From an uncultured Alistipes sp. (lineage in GTDB: Bacteria > Bacteroidota > Bacteroidia > Bacteroidales > Rikenellaceae): DNA of 28,121 nucleotides. Location: positions 1 through 28,121 of the forward strand of contig UROX01000009.1 of the NCBI GenBank assembly GCA_900549685.1, given 5' to 3'. A program made the position numbers and the translations under genes. Below, one piece after another: positions 1-8,397 of the stretch (positions within the stretch are counted from its first letter, which is position 1; every line of letters starts with the position of its first letter). The notes below the pieces were generated by a model. That model was not told the origin of the DNA and did not search any database. It worked only from the letters and a program-made list of their open reading frames with translations.

Positions 1-85
1 CGACAAAAATTAACGCACGGAAAAATCAGTCCGCCGAAAACGAATATTTCCGCCCGTTTTTTCCGAAAAACCGCCGGAAAATACG

Positions 86-93
86 TATCTTTG
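86..93 (+). promoter_or_regulatory. lysS promoter, -7 box
   Basis: TATCTTTG matches the Bacteroidetes -7 consensus TAnnTTTG and lies 33 bp before the lysS ATG. A T-rich stretch about 20 bp upstream (around 57-64) could act as the -33 region, but it is not a clear TTTG. Confidence 0.6.
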
Positions 94-126
94 CGTCCTA
101 TACGTTTTTAATGGGTAAAACGACAA

Positions 127-1854
127 ATGAGCATCTCTGAACTTAGCGAACAGGAACAGATCCGCCGCAACTCGCTCGCCGAACTGCGGAAGCTGGGCAT
201 CGAGACCTACCCCGCCGCACGGTACGAAGTGACGGCCACGGCCGCGGGCATCGCAGCCGAATATTCGGAAGAAAAACAGAATTTCCAGGATATTTCCATC
301 GCGGGAAGGATCATGTCGCGCCGGATCATGGGCAGCGCATCGTTCTTCGAACTGCAGGACCACACGGGCAAGATTCAGGTCTACATCAAACGCGACGACG
401 TGTGCGAGGGCGATCCCGAATCGACGATGTACAACAAGGTCTTCAAGAAACTGCTTGACATCGGAGACATCGTGGGCGTGAAGGGCTTCGTATTCGTCAC
501 CAAGACAGGCGAGCTTTCGGTGCACTGCAAATCGTTCACCGTGTTGAGCAAATCGCTGCGTCCGCTGCCGATCGTCAAGGAAAAGGACGGTCAGGTCTAC
601 GACGCGTTCAGCGACCCCGAACAGCGCTACCGCCAGCGGTACGTCGATCTGGTGGTGAACCCGCAGGTCAAGGAGACGTTCGTCAAACGGGCCAGGATCA
701 TGGCCACGATGCGCGAGTTCTTCAACTCGCACGGCTATGTCGAAGTCGAAACGCCGATTCTGCAACCCATTCCCGGCGGCGCCTCGGCCCGGCCGTTCAT
801 CACGCACCACAATTCGCTCGACACCGACCTCTACCTGCGTATCGCTACGGAGCTGTATCTCAAGAAACTGATCGTTGGCGGATTCGACGGCGTCTACGAA
901 TTCGGCAAGAACTTCCGCAACGAAGGTATGGACCGCACGCACAATCCGGAGTTCACCTGCATGGAAATCTATGTCGCCTACAAAGACTACCTGTGGATGA
1001 TGGAGTTCACCGAACGGATGCTCGAGAAAGTAGCCCTTGCGGTGAACGGCACGACGGAACTGACCATCGACGGCAAGGCCATTTCGTTCAAGGCTCCGTT
1101 CCGACGCCTGACGATGACCGACGCCATCCGCGAAAAGACCGGATTCGACATCACGGGCAAGAGCGAAGACGAACTGCGCGAAGCCTGCCGCAAGCTGAAT
1201 GTCGAGACCGACGAAACGATGGGCAAAGGCAAGCTCATCGACGCCATTTTCGGCGAATACTGCGAGGCAGATCTCATTCAGCCCACTTTCGTGACGGACT
1301 ACCCGATCGAAATGTCGCCGCTGTGCAAGCGTCACCGCGAAAATCCGGACCTGACCGAACGTTTCGAACTGTTCGTGAACGGCAAGGAACTCTGTAACGC
1401 CTACTCGGAACTCAACGACCCGATCGACCAGCTCGAACGTTTCCAGGAACAGCTTCGACTCAGCGAAAAGGGCGACGACGAGGCTATGTTCATCGACATG
1501 GATTTCGTCCGCGCACTCGAATACGGCATGCCAACCTGTTCGGGCATGGGGATCGGCATCGACCGCCTCACGATGTTCATGACGAACCAGACGACCATTC
1601 AAGACGTGTTGTTCTTCCCGCAGATGCGGCCCGAAAAAACGGCCCGCAAGGACGGCGAAGCCGAGTTCGGAGCCGTCGGCGTACCGGCCGAATGGGTGCC
1701 CGTGCTACACAAGATGAGTCTGCTCACCGTCGAGGCGATGCGCAAAATCGCCCCCGGCAAACTGTTCAACGACCTGTGCGGATTCAACAAGAAGAACAAG
1801 CTCGGTCTGAAGAACCCCTCCATGGACGAAGTGCGGAGCTGGACACAGGGCTGA
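127..1854 (+). CDS. lysS: Lysine--tRNA ligase, class II
   Basis: This cytoplasmic enzyme charges tRNA-Lys with lysine using ATP. The 575-aa product has the class II LysRS layout. An N-terminal OB-fold anticodon-binding domain spans about residues 55-165. Motif 1 follows around 195-222 (GGASARPF). Motif 2 begins near 263 (FRNEGMDRTHNPEF) and motif 3 near 473 (GMGIGIDR). The length is somewhat above the roughly 500 aa of E. coli LysRS; the extra residues include a C-terminal tail after motif 3 with a lysine-rich stretch (KKNKLGLKN), as seen in other Bacteroidetes homologues. The ATG at 127 follows a -7 box at 86-93 and an A-rich leader without a Shine-Dalgarno sequence. The gene stands alone; a 247-bp gap separates it from tpiA. 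Family assignment is very secure. Confidence 0.97.
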   Translation: MSISELSEQEQIRRNSLAELRKLGIETYPAARYEVTATAAGIAAEYSEEKQNFQDISIAGRIMSRRIMGSASFFELQDHTGKIQVYIKRDDVCEGDPESTMYNKVFKKLLDIGDIVGVKGFVFVTKTGELSVHCKSFTVLSKSLRPLPIVKEKDGQVYDAFSDPEQRYRQRYVDLVVNPQVKETFVKRARIMATMREFFNSHGYVEVETPILQPIPGGASARPFITHHNSLDTDLYLRIATELYLKKLIVGGFDGVYEFGKNFRNEGMDRTHNPEFTCMEIYVAYKDYLWMMEFTERMLEKVALAVNGTTELTIDGKAISFKAPFRRLTMTDAIREKTGFDITGKSEDELREACRKLNVETDETMGKGKLIDAIFGEYCEADLIQPTFVTDYPIEMSPLCKRHRENPDLTERFELFVNGKELCNAYSELNDPIDQLERFQEQLRLSEKGDDEAMFIDMDFVRALEYGMPTCSGMGIGIDRLTMFMTNQTTIQDVLFFPQMRPEKTARKDGEAEFGAVGVPAEWVPVLHKMSLLTVEAMRKIAPGKLFNDLCGFNKKNKLGLKNPSMDEVRSWTQG

Positions 1855-2101
1855 TCCTGCCCCTCCCCTCTTCCGGACATCCGTCGGTATAAGATGAAGT
1901 CCTGCTCGGTCGGGGAACACGAACGGACACGGTTCGATTCCGCCACCGGAATGCGAATTACGGGAAGAACGCCCGGCCGAAAGGACGGCGCGCGCCCGGA
2001 GAATTCCGGACGGAACCATTTCGCGGAGCGGGAAGCTATCCGACAAATACGACTAAAGGGAACAAAAACAAGGCTTTAATTCATTGAATGATAAAAAAAC
2101 T

Positions 2102-2860
2102 ATGAGAAAGAAAATCGTAGCCGGTAACTGGAAAATGAATACCACTCCGGCAGAAGGCGTGGAACTGTTCAAGGGCGTAGCCGCCCTCAAAGGAGAAGTC
2201 TGCTCTTGCGTGAACTTCATCGTAGCTCCTCCCTTCACCCACCTGTCCCAGATCGCAGATGCAGCGAAAGGCACCGGCATCGCCGTAGCCGCACAGAACT
2301 GCGCCGCCGAAGCCAAAGGCGCCTACACCGGCGAAGTTTCGGCCCGGATGATCGCATCGCTGGGCGTGGAATACGTTATTCTCGGCCACAGCGAACGCCG
2401 CGAATATTACGGCGAAACCAGCGCCACGCTGAACAAGAAAATGGAACAGGCCTATGCCAACGGTCTTGCTCCTATCTACTGCGTAGGCGAAAAACTCGAA
2501 GACCGCGAAGCCGACAAACATTTCGACATCGTTCGCGCCCAGATCGAAGAAGTGGTCTTCAACCTGACGGCCGAACAGTTCGCCAAACTCATCATCGCTT
2601 ACGAACCCGTATGGGCCATCGGAACCGGCAAAACCGCTACGTCGGATCAGGCACAGGAAATGCACGCCTTCATCCGCAAGGTGCTCGCCGAAAAATTCGG
2701 TGCCGCCGCTGCCGAAACGGTTATCCTCTACGGCGGTAGCGCCAAACCGGGCAACGCTCCCGAACTCTTCGCCAAGGAAGACGTGGACGGCGGCCTGATC
2801 GGCGGTGCCGCACTCGTGGCTGCCGACTTCATCGCCATCGGCAAGAGCTTCTCGAAATAA
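2102..2860 (+). CDS. tpiA: Triose-phosphate isomerase
   Basis: This enzyme interconverts dihydroxyacetone phosphate and glyceraldehyde 3-phosphate in glycolysis and gluconeogenesis. All catalytic elements are visible: the N-terminal NWKMN lysine (K11), the histidine in ILGHSERR (H96), and the glutamate in YEPVWAIGTGKTA (E168) with the flexible loop behind it. The C-terminal phosphate-binding GGSA and GGLIGGAA segments are also present. At 252 aa the length is normal. I chose the ATG at 2102 because MRKKIVAGNWKMN is the usual TIM N-terminus. An in-frame ATG at 2084 would add six residues (MNDKKT) and cannot be excluded. No TAnnTTTG box is evident in the 247-bp upstream gap. A strong intrinsic terminator follows at 2909-2945. 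Confidence 0.97.
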   Translation: MRKKIVAGNWKMNTTPAEGVELFKGVAALKGEVCSCVNFIVAPPFTHLSQIADAAKGTGIAVAAQNCAAEAKGAYTGEVSARMIASLGVEYVILGHSERREYYGETSATLNKKMEQAYANGLAPIYCVGEKLEDREADKHFDIVRAQIEEVVFNLTAEQFAKLIIAYEPVWAIGTGKTATSDQAQEMHAFIRKVLAEKFGAAAAETVILYGGSAKPGNAPELFAKEDVDGGLIGGAALVAADFIAIGKSFSK

Positions 2861-2908
2861 TTCCGAGACACACCGCGCCCGTCCACAAGGACCGAAGCTG
2901 AACAGACT

Positions 2909-2945
2909 AACGATGCACGGACATATGTCCGTGCATCGTTTTTTT
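2909..2945 (+). terminator. Intrinsic terminator after tpiA
   Basis: Bases 2909-2940 form a perfect 32-bp palindrome (arms AACGATGCACGGACAT and its complement) with ACATATGT at its centre. It runs into seven T residues (2939-2945). It lies 48 bp after the tpiA stop, as expected for a Rho-independent terminator. Confidence 0.93.
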
Positions 2946-3825
2946 GTGGGTATCCTCCGAAACGTTTCCGACGGCCGAAACGGGATCGGCCTCCGGGCGA
3001 TTCCTGCATATTCCGCCCGGCGTCCTCCCTGCATCCTCGTACCAGAAAGGACGAAAGCACCGCCTCCCGTCTTTCCGTTCCGAGCACAGGATACGAACGA
3101 GAACGGCCTTACCTTCCGCTTGCAACCCGCCGGATTCGACGTATGCACTTTTCTGAAGTCACCGAGGAATCCGTTGTCGCGGCATACCATAAGGTTTACA
3201 TCGTTTCGCTTTACCGACCTTCGGAATGTTTCGAAGTCGCCTAAAACCCGCTCCCGGCGGCCTCCGTCGCACGCCCTCCTCCTCGATCCGGCCCGTCGCC
3301 AGAATACATCTCCGAACGAGACGAAAAGGCGAGCAAACACCGGAACGAAAAGTTCACGATAAGGACCCTCCGCATCCCGCTTTACAGACACGGTTGCCGG
3401 ACACCGCGAAGCGCCGTAGCCCTTGTCCGAAACCGCCCGAAACCGCTCCACGTTCCAGCAAAGAAACCGAAAACGCCCCCTCTCCGCCCCAACGATTCCG
3501 CCCATAAAGCGAACGGAAACCCGTCCTCCCCACGCAATGGCACGGCCGGTAAAACAGGAAACGTCGGAGCGTACCGGTCATTCTCCGATGGACCGTATCG
3601 GCGAAAGACGGTCGCCTATTTCAGGCATCCCGAAATTTCTCGGCAGCGTTTTTCCGTTCCGACCGCGGAGAATCTCCGCCGCAGTACACGCATCCGGACC
3701 GGACCTCGCCCCGGCGGGACAGGTCCAATCCAGGTGCGATCCATGGACACGAAACGACGGTTTCATATCTTCGTAATTCATTATTTATGATAATCTTGCC
3801 CGTCCGGGCATATTCGGCACGAGAA
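2946..3825. other. Long spacer with no supported gene
   Basis: About 880 bp between the tpiA terminator and the promoter of the next gene. Open frames exist on both strands, but none encodes a recognisable domain or shows consistent codon use. Their predicted proteins are rich in Arg, Ser and Pro, as expected of translated G+C-rich non-coding DNA. The words TCCG and CGGA recur often. I see no tRNA, repeat array or mobile element. Confidence 0.6.
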
Positions 3826-3826
3826 T

Positions 3827-3859
3827 TTTGCGGACGTCCCATAAATATGGTTAAATTTG
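3827..3859 (+). promoter_or_regulatory. Promoter of the GH106-like gene
   Basis: A TTTG (-33 element) at 3827-3830 and TAAATTTG (-7, consensus TAnnTTTG) at 3852-3859 are separated by 21 bp, matching Bacteroidetes sigma-ABfr spacing. The start codon at 3881 is 22 bp beyond the -7 box. Confidence 0.78.
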
Positions 3860-3880
3860 TAAGACTAACCTTTATCGACT

Positions 3881-6800
3881 ATGAACTTAGCAGGACGCCT
3901 TTTTGCGGTTCTCGCTGTGGCGGCAGCCACCGTGCAGCCGGGCGCAGCAATCGCTCCCGAATCTTTTCAGAATCCACCGAAGACCAACTATCCCGAGACG
4001 TGGTTCCACTTCATAAGCGGCAATGTGTCGAAAGAGGGCATCACCGCCGACCTCGAAGCGCTGGCCGGCGCCGGTTTTTCGGGCGTACAACTTTTTCACG
4101 GCCATTTCAACGACAATGTGTGGCCGGGAGTGACCGACCCTATCAAATGCCTCGACCCGAACTGGGACGACGCCGTGCGGCATACCGCTTCCGAATGCCA
4201 CCGGCTCGGCCTGCGCTTCACGATGCAGAACTGCCCCGGCTGGGCGATGGCCGGAGGCCCGTGGATCGAACCTGAAAACGCCATGCGCCACGCCGTGACG
4301 AGCCGGACCGACCTCCGCGGAGACGGCTCGCGGCAGAACGTCGCGCTGCCCGTCCCCCAGCCGTCGGCCGAAGATTGGCGCGACTATCGCGACATCGCCG
4401 TGCTCGCCTTCCCGACCCCGGAGGGCGGTGAATTGCCCGCCTTCAGAATCACGGGCACGAACCGCGCCGACGCTCCGTGGGAACACTGGCTCAAAGGTGA
4501 GAAGACCGGTTTCAGCTTCGCGCCCGGCGAGACCCAATGGGTCGAAATCGAATTCGAAGCGCCCGCGACGCTCCGTTCGCTCGAGCTGCCATGCGTACAG
4601 GCCATGAACCACAGTTGGTGCTACGAACCCGGCATACGGGTCGAAGTGAAAGCGGACGACAGCACGGTGCTCGACGCCGCCGTGCCGCAGGGTTCGTGGC
4701 AGGACGATATGCCGACGACATTCGCCCTCGACGAACATCCGGCCAGGAAATACCGGATAGAAATCGCCAACGCGCACGACATGCGGATCGACCGCCTCTC
4801 CGTGTCGGCCGAAGCGCGAAAAAACAACTGGGAAACAGAGACAGGACGTGCGCTCCGCGCCATAGAGCGGACAGCGGCATTGCCCGCACAGTCGGCGGCG
4901 GCATTCATAGACGGCTCGCGCATCATCGACATCACCGACCGCATGGATGCCTCGGGCCGTCTCGACTGGACGGTACCCGAGGGTTCGTGGACCGTGCTCC
5001 GCATAGGCCACATCAACACCGGCCGCAAAAACGGCCCGGCTCCTGCCGAAGGCACCGGCTGGGAGTGCGACAAGCTCTCGCGCAAGGCTTCCGCGATTCA
5101 TTTCGACAACTACATAGGCCGTCTTTCGGGCGACACCGGACCGGTGGGCGGCGGTCTGCTCGACGGCATGCTCATGGACAGCTGGGAGTGCAGCACCCAG
5201 ACCTGGACGCCCGAAATGGAAAAGGAGTTCGCCGCCGCCTCGGGCTACGGGCTGCGCCAATGGCTCCCGGCGATATTCGGATATGTCATCGACGACCACG
5301 AGACCACGACGCGCTTCCTGCGCGACTGGAACAGGACCATCAGCACCCTCATCGCCGACAATTTCTACGGCAACATGGCCTCTCTCGCCAAAGAGCGCGG
5401 TCTCACCGTTGCCTACGAGACATCGATAGGCGACGTCGTACCCGGCGATATTCTCCGCTATTTCAAATATGCCGACGTACCCATGTGCGAGTTCTGGCAG
5501 CCTATGGGCGACAATTATGTCGGCAGCATCAACTTCAAGCCGGTCAAGCCGACGGCTTCGGCGGCACGCATGTACGGCAAGCCGCGGGTCGCCGCCGAGG
5601 CGTTCACCTCGTTCGCCCACACCTGGGACGAGAATTTCGCCATGCTCAAGGCCGTCGCCGACGCCAACATGGCCGAAGGCGTGTCGCACCTCGTGTTCCA
5701 CACCTATACCCACAACCCGCAGGTGGGCTTCCTTCCGCCGGGTACATCGTTCGGAGGAAGCGGCATCGGCACCCCCTTCCTCCGCGGGCAGACCTGGTGG
5801 CCCTACATGCACTCGTTCACCGACTACCTCGCCCGATGCAGCTACATGTTCGAGACGGGACGGCCGGTCTCCGACGTGCTGTGGTATCTGGGCGACGAAA
5901 TGGACCACAAACCCGATCAGAACGCCCCTTTCCCCGCAGGGTATAAATACGACTATTGCAATCCCGACGTGCTCATCAACCGTCTGTCGGTAGCCGACGG
6001 CCGTATCGTGACGCCCGAAGGTCTGAGTTACAGCCTGCTGTGGATTCCCGAGAACCGCCGCATGCTCCCCGAGACCGTAGAGGCAGTCTACCGTCTCGTG
6101 AAAGCGGGTGCGACCGTAGTCGGCAACGCCCCGACAGGTCTCGCCACGCTCGGCGCCGATGAAAAAGCCTTTGCCAAGGCCGTGAAAAAAGTCTGGAACG
6201 GTAAAAAAGGCATCCGCAAGGTAGGCAAAGGCAAGGTCGTATCGGGCATGGAACTCTCCGAAGCCATGGCCGCGCTCGGCATGACGCCCGACGTCCTCGC
6301 CGGCGAAGCCATGTGGTCGCACTTCAACGACGGCAGTGCTGACTGGTATTTCATAGCCTCGCCCAAAGGAGAGGCCTATTCGCAGACCGTCGATTTCGCC
6401 TGCGGCGGCTATCCGCAGCTGTGGAATCCGGTCGATGGCAGCGTGACACCGCTCCGCTACGAACATCGCGACGGTCGTACCCTCGTGCCGCTCGAAATGC
6501 CTGTCGGCGGCTCCTGCTTCGTCGTGTTCACCGACAAGAAGTTGCCCATCGACGTCAAAAACGACATCGAGCAGATCGTTGCTTTAGACGCATGGAAGCT
6601 GTCGTTCCCCGAAGGCTGGGGCGCGCCCGAGACTGTGGAACTGACGGCACTCACGCCCTGGTGCGACATCGAGCAGCTCTCCGACAAAGCCAGAGCTTTC
6701 TCGGGCACGGCCACCTATACCGCGAATTTCGATATGAAAGCCATCGATCCCGAGGCCGACTACGTACTCGAACTCGGCCGTGTGGCCCACATCGCCGAAG

Positions 6801-7051
6801 TGAGTCTCAACGGCAAGCCTTTAGGCGTGTTATGGTGCCAGCCTTACACCGTGAACCTGAGCGGACACCTGCTCGAAGGCAACAACATACTGACCGTCAA
6901 GGTCACCGGCACCTGGTTCAACCGTCTTGTCCACGACGCCGCCCTACCGGCCGACCGGCGCAAGACTTGGGCGATCCACACGCCCGGTCCGAACGAAAAG
7001 CTCCGCCCTACCGGTCTGCTCGGTCCCGTCGCCCTGAAAATCCGCCGATAG
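3881..7051 (+). CDS. Secreted GH106-type glycoside hydrolase (alpha-L-rhamnosidase-like)
   Basis: A 1056-aa exported glycoside hydrolase, probably releasing terminal L-rhamnose from plant or host glycans in the periplasm or at the cell surface. Residues 1 to about 23 form a signal peptide (Arg near the start, then an Ala/Val-rich core). The opening segment PETWFHFISGNVSKEGITAD (39-58), followed by GFSGVQLF, resembles the first beta-alpha unit of GH106 catalytic barrels. A C-terminal galactose-binding-like beta-sandwich spans about 935-1050 (VAHIAEVSLNGKPLGVLW) and ends with the PTGLLGPVAL motif typical of the family. The length of about 1050-1150 aa fits Bacteroidetes GH106 enzymes. It has its own promoter, and a hairpin terminator lies 35 bp after the stop. 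No SusC/SusD pair is nearby, so this is not a full polysaccharide utilisation locus. Substrate specificity is inferred from the family only. Confidence 0.82.
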   Translation: MNLAGRLFAVLAVAAATVQPGAAIAPESFQNPPKTNYPETWFHFISGNVSKEGITADLEALAGAGFSGVQLFHGHFNDNVWPGVTDPIKCLDPNWDDAVRHTASECHRLGLRFTMQNCPGWAMAGGPWIEPENAMRHAVTSRTDLRGDGSRQNVALPVPQPSAEDWRDYRDIAVLAFPTPEGGELPAFRITGTNRADAPWEHWLKGEKTGFSFAPGETQWVEIEFEAPATLRSLELPCVQAMNHSWCYEPGIRVEVKADDSTVLDAAVPQGSWQDDMPTTFALDEHPARKYRIEIANAHDMRIDRLSVSAEARKNNWETETGRALRAIERTAALPAQSAAAFIDGSRIIDITDRMDASGRLDWTVPEGSWTVLRIGHINTGRKNGPAPAEGTGWECDKLSRKASAIHFDNYIGRLSGDTGPVGGGLLDGMLMDSWECSTQTWTPEMEKEFAAASGYGLRQWLPAIFGYVIDDHETTTRFLRDWNRTISTLIADNFYGNMASLAKERGLTVAYETSIGDVVPGDILRYFKYADVPMCEFWQPMGDNYVGSINFKPVKPTASAARMYGKPRVAAEAFTSFAHTWDENFAMLKAVADANMAEGVSHLVFHTYTHNPQVGFLPPGTSFGGSGIGTPFLRGQTWWPYMHSFTDYLARCSYMFETGRPVSDVLWYLGDEMDHKPDQNAPFPAGYKYDYCNPDVLINRLSVADGRIVTPEGLSYSLLWIPENRRMLPETVEAVYRLVKAGATVVGNAPTGLATLGADEKAFAKAVKKVWNGKKGIRKVGKGKVVSGMELSEAMAALGMTPDVLAGEAMWSHFNDGSADWYFIASPKGEAYSQTVDFACGGYPQLWNPVDGSVTPLRYEHRDGRTLVPLEMPVGGSCFVVFTDKKLPIDVKNDIEQIVALDAWKLSFPEGWGAPETVELTALTPWCDIEQLSDKARAFSGTATYTANFDMKAIDPEADYVLELGRVAHIAEVSLNGKPLGVLWCQPYTVNLSGHLLEGNNILTVKVTGTWFNRLVHDAALPADRRKTWAIHTPGPNEKLRPTGLLGPVALKIRR

Positions 7052-7086
7052 GTCCATAGGTCCGAACGACTGTCAAGTCGCTCGAA

Positions 7087-7132
7087 TATCAGCGAAGGGT
7101 TACGGATGTCAGTCCGTAACCCTTCGCTGATA
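7087..7132 (+). terminator. Intrinsic terminator between convergent genes
   Basis: Perfect 20-bp arms (7087-7106 and 7113-7132) enclose a TGTCAG loop. The downstream plus-strand sequence is T-rich (GTATTTCTTTTATTTT). It closes the GH106-like gene and may also stop transcription arriving from the opposite-strand isomerase gene. Confidence 0.9.
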
Positions 7133-7243
7133 GTATTTCTTTTATTTTCCGACTCTTCCGGGAGCCGTATCCCGTCCCGCAGGCCGGGTCGCATACAGCA
7201 TCGGCCACACGGAACCCGAGGATATATCGCAGCTTACCCCGGT

Positions 7244-8215
7244 CTATTTCACCAATTTACGCAGGAAACGCGAAGTGGCCACGGCATCGTTGGCCCGGAT
7301 GAGCTGCTCGATATCGCCGTAATACTCCTCGACGATCGTTTCGTATTTCTTGACCCAATGCAGGCTCTCCGAGATGGCGTCGATCGCATCCTCGCGGTAG
7401 GGATACTGGTCCATCGAGAGCCATCCCTTGTAACCGGTCTTCTTGAGCCAGAACAGCAACTCGACATAGGTGGTCATGTGCACACTGCTGACGATCATGT
7501 CGTCGTCCCAGCTGCCGTGGTTATCGTTGAAGTGCATGTGGAACAGCATGTTGCCCGCCCGTTTGGCCAGTACGACCGCTTCGGCCACGTTCTCGCCGGC
7601 CACGAAGCTGTGCCCCGTGTCGATCGTCACGCCGACGTTCGCACAACCGGTTTCCTTGGCCGCCAGAATCGTATCGGCCATACGCGCATGATACGAAAAG
7701 TTACGGGGTTCCTTGGGCTTGTATTCCAGCGCGAAACGCAGCGAGGGAAACTCGACGGCCAGCGAACGGATCGCCTCGGTCATCCACTCCCGCTCCATGT
7801 CGTAGTCGGCCGTGAGCTGATAGTCGTATCCGTCCTGCGCCATCCACAGGTTGATGATCCCGCAATCGACCTCGAGAGCCACCTCGCACATGCTGCGTAG
7901 ATAATCGGTCGCCTTGCGGCGAACGGCCGGATCGGTACTGGAAATGAATCCCTTGCCGTAGATCTTGTCGCCGAACGTGTCGGGGATGATCGACGCGCAG
8001 CTCAGGCCGTAGTCCGAAAGCCGCTTCTTCATGTCCTTGGCATTGTCGGGCCGGATATCCCACGTGCCCACCAGTTCGACGCCTTCGATATAGGGCATCT
8101 TCTTGGCCGCCTGCTCCAGCATTTCCTCCGAAGAGGGATTGTTCTTGTACCCCTTGCAGAAACGGTCGCAGGTGTTGCCCAGATTGCCCAGAATGATCGA
8201 ATATTTGTTCTCCAT
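7244..8215 (-). CDS. Sugar (phosphate) isomerase/epimerase, xylose-isomerase-like TIM barrel
   Basis: A 323-aa soluble protein of the AP endonuclease 2/xylose-isomerase-like TIM-barrel superfamily. These enzymes isomerise or epimerise sugars or cyclitols with a divalent metal. Candidate metal and catalytic residues follow the order seen in D-tagatose/D-psicose 3-epimerase and related proteins: Glu164 (FALEYKPKE), Asp199 and His202 (TIDTGH), His226/His228 (FHMHFNDN) and Asp269 (SMDQYPY). There is no signal peptide, so the enzyme is cytoplasmic. It converges on the GH106-like gene. A link to rhamnose metabolism is tempting but is not shown by the sequence. The ATG at 8215 is preceded by an A-rich leader and a TATCTTTG box. 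The exact substrate is unknown. Confidence 0.78.
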   Translation of the reverse strand: MENKYSIILGNLGNTCDRFCKGYKNNPSSEEMLEQAAKKMPYIEGVELVGTWDIRPDNAKDMKKRLSDYGLSCASIIPDTFGDKIYGKGFISSTDPAVRRKATDYLRSMCEVALEVDCGIINLWMAQDGYDYQLTADYDMEREWMTEAIRSLAVEFPSLRFALEYKPKEPRNFSYHARMADTILAAKETGCANVGVTIDTGHSFVAGENVAEAVVLAKRAGNMLFHMHFNDNHGSWDDDMIVSSVHMTTYVELLFWLKKTGYKGWLSMDQYPYREDAIDAISESLHWVKKYETIVEEYYGDIEQLIRANDAVATSRFLRKLVK

Positions 8216-8255
8216 AGCGATTTGAGGTTTTAGGTTATGATCGTAACGATTTCCA

Positions 8256-8263
8256 CAAAGATA
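8256..8263 (-). promoter_or_regulatory. Promoter (-7 box) of the sugar isomerase gene
   Basis: Read on the minus strand this is TATCTTTG, a match to TAnnTTTG, ending 41 bp before the start codon. A TTTC about 20 bp further upstream (around 8282-8286) may serve as the -33 element. Confidence 0.6.
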
Positions 8264-8342
8264 AAAAATGTACGGAGAATCGAAAGCCGGAACGCGGAAT
8301 TCTTTTTACGGAAAACCGGCGGGTCCCCGCAACGGAACGATG

Positions 8343-8374
8343 TTTGCTATTTCGCTAAAACATAATTACCTTAG
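8343..8374 (+). promoter_or_regulatory. Possible promoter of the CorC/CNNM gene
   Basis: TTTG at 8343-8346 and TACCTTAG at 8367-8374 (one mismatch to TAnnTTTG) are separated by 20 bp. They lie 23 bp before the ATG at 8398. Confidence 0.5.
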
Positions 8375-8397
8375 TCCCGAACCACGAAACAATCCGA

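Noticed and set aside
10..1602. 530-codon minus-strand open frame over lysS
   Set aside because: Antisense shadow of a complete LysRS gene; no recognisable motif.
2081..3505. 474-codon minus-strand open frame over tpiA and the spacer after it
   Set aside because: It crosses tpiA and its terminator, and its composition is that of an antisense shadow.
3887..6466. Long open frame (859 codons) on the minus strand across the GH106-like gene
   Set aside because: It is a mirror of strong G+C codon bias in the real plus-strand gene. The predicted protein is rich in Arg, His and Gly and has no domain, while the plus frame has a signal peptide, family motifs and a promoter.
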